From contig JAEDIN010000053.1 in NCBI GenBank assembly GCA_016292445.1, forward strand, positions 1 to 8,314: a stretch of 8,314 nucleotides of DNA. The letters run 5' to 3'. Made by a program: the position numbers and the translations under genes. The stretch is from Oscillospiraceae bacterium. Its GTDB lineage: Bacteria; Bacillota; Clostridia; Oscillospirales; Oscillospiraceae. This document shows positions 6,138 to 8,314 of this stretch, piece after piece (position 1 is the stretch's first letter; each line of letters starts with the position of its first letter). The notes under the pieces were generated by a model, which worked only from the letters and a program-made list of their open reading frames with translations, made no database searches and had not been told where the DNA came from.

Positions 6138-7079
6138 TCATCGCATACCCTTTTCGTAGGGGATGCCTTCTGCCTTCGGAGCTCTGGAATTCTTCGAGGT
6201 CAGAGCCAGTACAAGCAGAGAGATGACATAAGGCATCATATTGTACACGCCGCTGGGGATGTGCATCGAAGCGAGGAAGTCGAAGCCCGAGTAAACATTC
6301 GACAGTGCGCGGAACATACCGAAGAGTATCGCTGCCCATGCAATGTGCTTGGGCTTCCACTGACCGAAGATCATGACCGCCAGAGCGAGGAAGCCGAAGC
6401 CTGCAACGCCGACTTCAAATTTCCACTGGCTGACGCCGGCGGTTATATAAACAAGTCCGCCGAGACCGCCGAGAGCGCCCGAGAGCAGCACACCCGCCCA
6501 ACGCATTTTATAAACATCAATACCGACTGAAGCTGCCGCCTGAGGATGCTCGCCGCAGGCCATGAGCCTCAGACCGAAGCGAGTGCGGTACAGCATAAAG
6601 GCGATAAGGATAAGCGCGACAAGCGCCAGCAGCATGAACCAGTTGAATTCAAATCCGCCGATATTCACCAGGAAAGCCTTTTTCTGAGCGATATACTGAA
6701 TCTCAGAGGAAACATTGTCGGGATTCTCGGCAGTGTTTATCGCCTTGACGATAACGGTTGCCGCTGCGACGCCGAGCATATTAAGTGCAGTACCGACAAT
6801 GGTCTGGTCAGCCTTGAAGTTTATGCAGGCTACCGCAAGCAGTGTTGAATACAGCACACCTGCGATGATCGCCATTGCAACTGTGCAGACAATAGTAGAA
6901 AACGCCGAGGTATCGGCAGGCAGATACTTCATCATAAGTGCGCCGCCGAGTGCACCGATGACCATTATGCCCTCAAGACCGAGGTTAATGACGCCGGAAT
7001 GCTCCGAGATACAGCCGCCGAGAGCGACGAGAATGAGAACGGATGCAAATATCAAAGTGTACTGAATAAGCAATAACAT
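6138..7079 (-). CDS. ABC transporter permease, NupQ-like (nucleoside/simple-sugar class)
   Basis: This is an inner-membrane permease of the BPD_transp_2 type (branched-chain amino acid/ribose/nucleoside importers). The 313-residue protein is mostly hydrophobic with about eight or nine membrane segments. Recognisable blocks are SGVINLGLEGIM (28-39), in the first conserved loop, and YRTRFGLRLMACGEHPQAA (164-182), the cytoplasmic loop expected to contact the ATPase. Both are typical of YufQ/NupQ and related BmpA-system permeases. The start is certain: GGAGGTGA (7086-7093 on the minus strand) lies six bases before the ATG, which shares one base with the preceding stop (TAATG). It would form a heterodimer with the preceding permease. 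Family homologues import guanosine and other nucleosides, but related systems carry riboflavin or other ligands, so the substrate is not fixed by sequence. Confidence 0.9.
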   Translation of the reverse strand: MLLLIQYTLIFASVLILVALGGCISEHSGVINLGLEGIMVIGALGGALMMKYLPADTSAFSTIVCTVAMAIIAGVLYSTLLAVACINFKADQTIVGTALNMLGVAAATVIVKAINTAENPDNVSSEIQYIAQKKAFLVNIGGFEFNWFMLLALVALILIAFMLYRTRFGLRLMACGEHPQAAASVGIDVYKMRWAGVLLSGALGGLGGLVYITAGVSQWKFEVGVAGFGFLALAVMIFGQWKPKHIAWAAILFGMFRALSNVYSGFDFLASMHIPSGVYNMMPYVISLLVLALTSKNSRAPKAEGIPYEKGMR

Positions 7080-8227
7080 TACTCGTCACCTCCTTTGACA
7101 GATTCGGCAGCCGGTTCCTTTAGCTGCTGCGCCTTTCGCTCCTCCGCCTTTGCAATGCGGGAATTGATAAACTGTCTGAGGAACAGAACAAAGCCGCACA
7201 GATAAATGATGATAGAGGAAATGAGGTCGGATATCTGCGAGCAGTACATCGTCTTATCGACATAGCCGCCGCCGTTTGTTATATGCTGGATAAAGAATGA
7301 GGACAGCAGTGAACCGATGGGGTCAAGACAGCCGAGGAAGGCTGCTGCGATGCCGTTAAAGCCCATGCCGGGAACGGAGGACTGCGAGCAGGACCACTGC
7401 TCCATACCGGTCAGGTAAAGCAGAGCTGCACCCATACCGGCCAGACCGCCGCCGATAATAAGCGTGACGATTATGTTCTGCTTTTCTTTCATGCCGCAGT
7501 ATTTGGCGGCGTTTTTGTTGTTACCTGTTGCCTTGAGCTCGTAACCGAATCTGGTTCTTTCGAGGATGACCGCAATGAGAACTGCGGTAAGTATGGCAAG
7601 CGGTATTGCAATAGTCACATACTGGTTGTTTCCGAAAAGCTTATCCAAGCCCATGGTGGGAAGCAAAGCGGAGGAATTGAAGCTGGCAAGATTGTTCGTG
7701 TATGGGCTTGCCGCTTCCTTGACATTTGTCAGCAGAATATTTACCGTATACAGGCCTATCCAGTTGAGCATGATGCCGGAGATGACTTCGTTGACATTGC
7801 AGTAAGCTTTGAGCATACCGGATAGTGCACCGAAAACGGCACCGGCTGCTATTGCCAAAAGCAGGCAGACATACCAGGGACACTGCAGTGCCAGCCCTGC
7901 GTAAAGACACGCACCTGCACCTGCAACATACTGGCCGGCGACACCGATGTTAAACAGACCGACCTTATATGCAAACAGGATAGACAGCGAACACATGACC
8001 AGCGGAGCGGCTTTGACCAGCGTTCCACCGAAATACTTTGCTCTGGCAGGACCCTCGGGGTAGAAGAAGAAATTCTTTATTACGGCGAGTATTGCCTTGC
8101 CTGCACCGTTGGGGTTAATAAACAGAAGAACGATATAGCCTATGAATACACCGAGAATAACGCATATCAATGAGCAAAGCAGCGACTGAACGGCATTGTT
8201 CTTCAGAAAGGAGGATTTAGTTTTCAT
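7079..8227 (-). CDS. ABC transporter permease, NupP-like (nucleoside/simple-sugar class)
   Basis: This is the larger partner permease, 382 residues from the start chosen here. A short charged N-terminus precedes a first membrane segment at about 15-37, followed by an extracytoplasmic stretch. The family blocks GLFNIGVAGQY (90-100), NEVISGIMLNW (146-156) and RTRFGYELKATG (224-235) then appear. The C-terminal tail (about 357-382) is hydrophilic, rich in Lys, Glu and Ala, and presumably cytoplasmic. The reading frame can be extended to an ATG at 8305, but those 26 extra codons lie over the C-terminus of the upstream ATPase in another frame and resemble nothing in this family. The ATG at 8227 has GAGGTG (8232-8237) four bases ahead and opens a normal permease N-terminus. 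The stop overlaps the next permease by one base. Confidence 0.9.
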   Translation of the reverse strand: MKTKSSFLKNNAVQSLLCSLICVILGVFIGYIVLLFINPNGAGKAILAVIKNFFFYPEGPARAKYFGGTLVKAAPLVMCSLSILFAYKVGLFNIGVAGQYVAGAGACLYAGLALQCPWYVCLLLAIAAGAVFGALSGMLKAYCNVNEVISGIMLNWIGLYTVNILLTNVKEAASPYTNNLASFNSSALLPTMGLDKLFGNNQYVTIAIPLAILTAVLIAVILERTRFGYELKATGNNKNAAKYCGMKEKQNIIVTLIIGGGLAGMGAALLYLTGMEQWSCSQSSVPGMGFNGIAAAFLGCLDPIGSLLSSFFIQHITNGGGYVDKTMYCSQISDLISSIIIYLCGFVLFLRQFINSRIAKAEERKAQQLKEPAAESVKGGDE

Positions 8228-8314
8228 CACGCACCTCGCTTCTCTTGGCGCCTGCCATATATAGGCCAAGCTCGTCCTGAGTGGTTTTCTTGGGGTCAAA
8301 TTCACCGACTATCT
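8217..8314 (-). CDS. ABC transporter ATP-binding protein, C-terminal fragment (NupO-like)
   Basis: The minus strand is open from the right edge to a TAA at 8217-8219, giving 31 complete codons. They include VGEFDPKK followed by ELGLYMAGAKR, which resembles the C-terminus of YufO/NupO-type ATPases, where a segment like EELGLLMAG precedes the end. All catalytic motifs (Walker A, signature, Walker B) would lie outside the window. It ends in DEN, and its last codons overlap the permease start by 11 bp, so the two are probably translationally coupled. Position ahead of two permeases fits the order lipoprotein–ATPase–permease–permease. The fragment is short, so identification rests on context as much as on the residues. 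Confidence 0.8.
   Translation of the reverse strand, partial: IVGEFDPKKTTQDELGLYMAGAKRSEVRDEN
8232..8237 (-). promoter_or_regulatory. Ribosome binding site that selects the NupP-like start at 8227
   Basis: GAGGTG on the minus strand ends four bases before the ATG at 8227. The site lies inside the coding sequence of the ATPase and supports the shorter permease over the longer reading frame. Confidence 0.7.

Noticed and set aside
6261..7065. Three plus-strand open frames opposite the NupQ-like permease
   Set aside because: They are shadows of a gene with clear permease motifs and a strong ribosome binding site on the other strand.
1..8314. A CRISPR array, insertion sequence, phage remnant or defence island
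   Set aside because: There are no spaced direct repeats, no transposase or integrase reading frame and no end repeats; the tRNA 3' end shows no nearby integrase or second copy suggesting an attachment site.

Overview
The window looks like ordinary chromosomal housekeeping DNA from a low- to mid-GC Gram-positive bacterium, most likely class Clostridia. The evidence is a recJ–rel–dtd–metallo-beta-lactamase-fold gene order typical of Firmicutes, a single long bifunctional Rel protein with the RFKD motif, strong GGAGG-type ribosome binding sites, tight head-to-tail overlaps between genes, and a nucleoside-type BmpA/NupOPQ-like ABC transporter. The genes look moderately GC-rich while the intergenic promoter region is very AT-rich, which fits a gut-type Oscillospirales (Ruminococcaceae-like) genome. 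That placement below class is inference.

Layout. Bases 1-138 hold a tRNA-Leu(UAA) on the minus strand, with its own intrinsic terminator immediately behind the encoded CCA. Bases 139-275 are a divergent AT-rich promoter region: a near-consensus promoter fires leftward into the tRNA, and weaker promoter-like boxes, overlapped by an AT-rich dyad, face recJ. Bases 276-6073 are a five-gene plus-strand operon: recJ (single-strand exonuclease), rel ((p)ppGpp synthetase/hydrolase), dtd (D-aminoacyl-tRNA deacylase), a glyoxalase II-like metallo-hydrolase and a small COG2426-type membrane protein. Gene joints are 1-bp and 4-bp overlaps, a 2-bp gap and a 20-bp gap. A perfect 15-bp hairpin with A and T tracts (6085-6120) closes this operon and also the convergent minus-strand operon. 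Bases 6138-8314 hold that second operon, read right to left: the last 31 codons of an ABC ATPase, then two permeases of the simple-sugar/nucleoside class (NupP-like and NupQ-like).

How the genes fit together. The plus-strand operon links DNA repair, the stringent response and translation quality control. Compared with the Bacillus arrangement recJ–apt–relA–dtd, apt is missing here and recJ abuts rel directly. The minus-strand operon is the membrane part of an importer whose ATPase and, probably, lipoprotein binding protein lie mostly beyond the right edge. Nucleosides are the likeliest substrate, but riboflavin or other ligands of this transporter class cannot be excluded.

I found no CRISPR array, insertion sequence, phage gene, defence system or evident undescribed system. 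The points most worth checking are the hidden ATPase C-terminus with its 11-bp gene overlap (which also corrects the permease start), the mismatch in the tRNA anticodon stem, the recJ leader without a Shine-Dalgarno, the dyad over the recJ promoter, and the missing apt.
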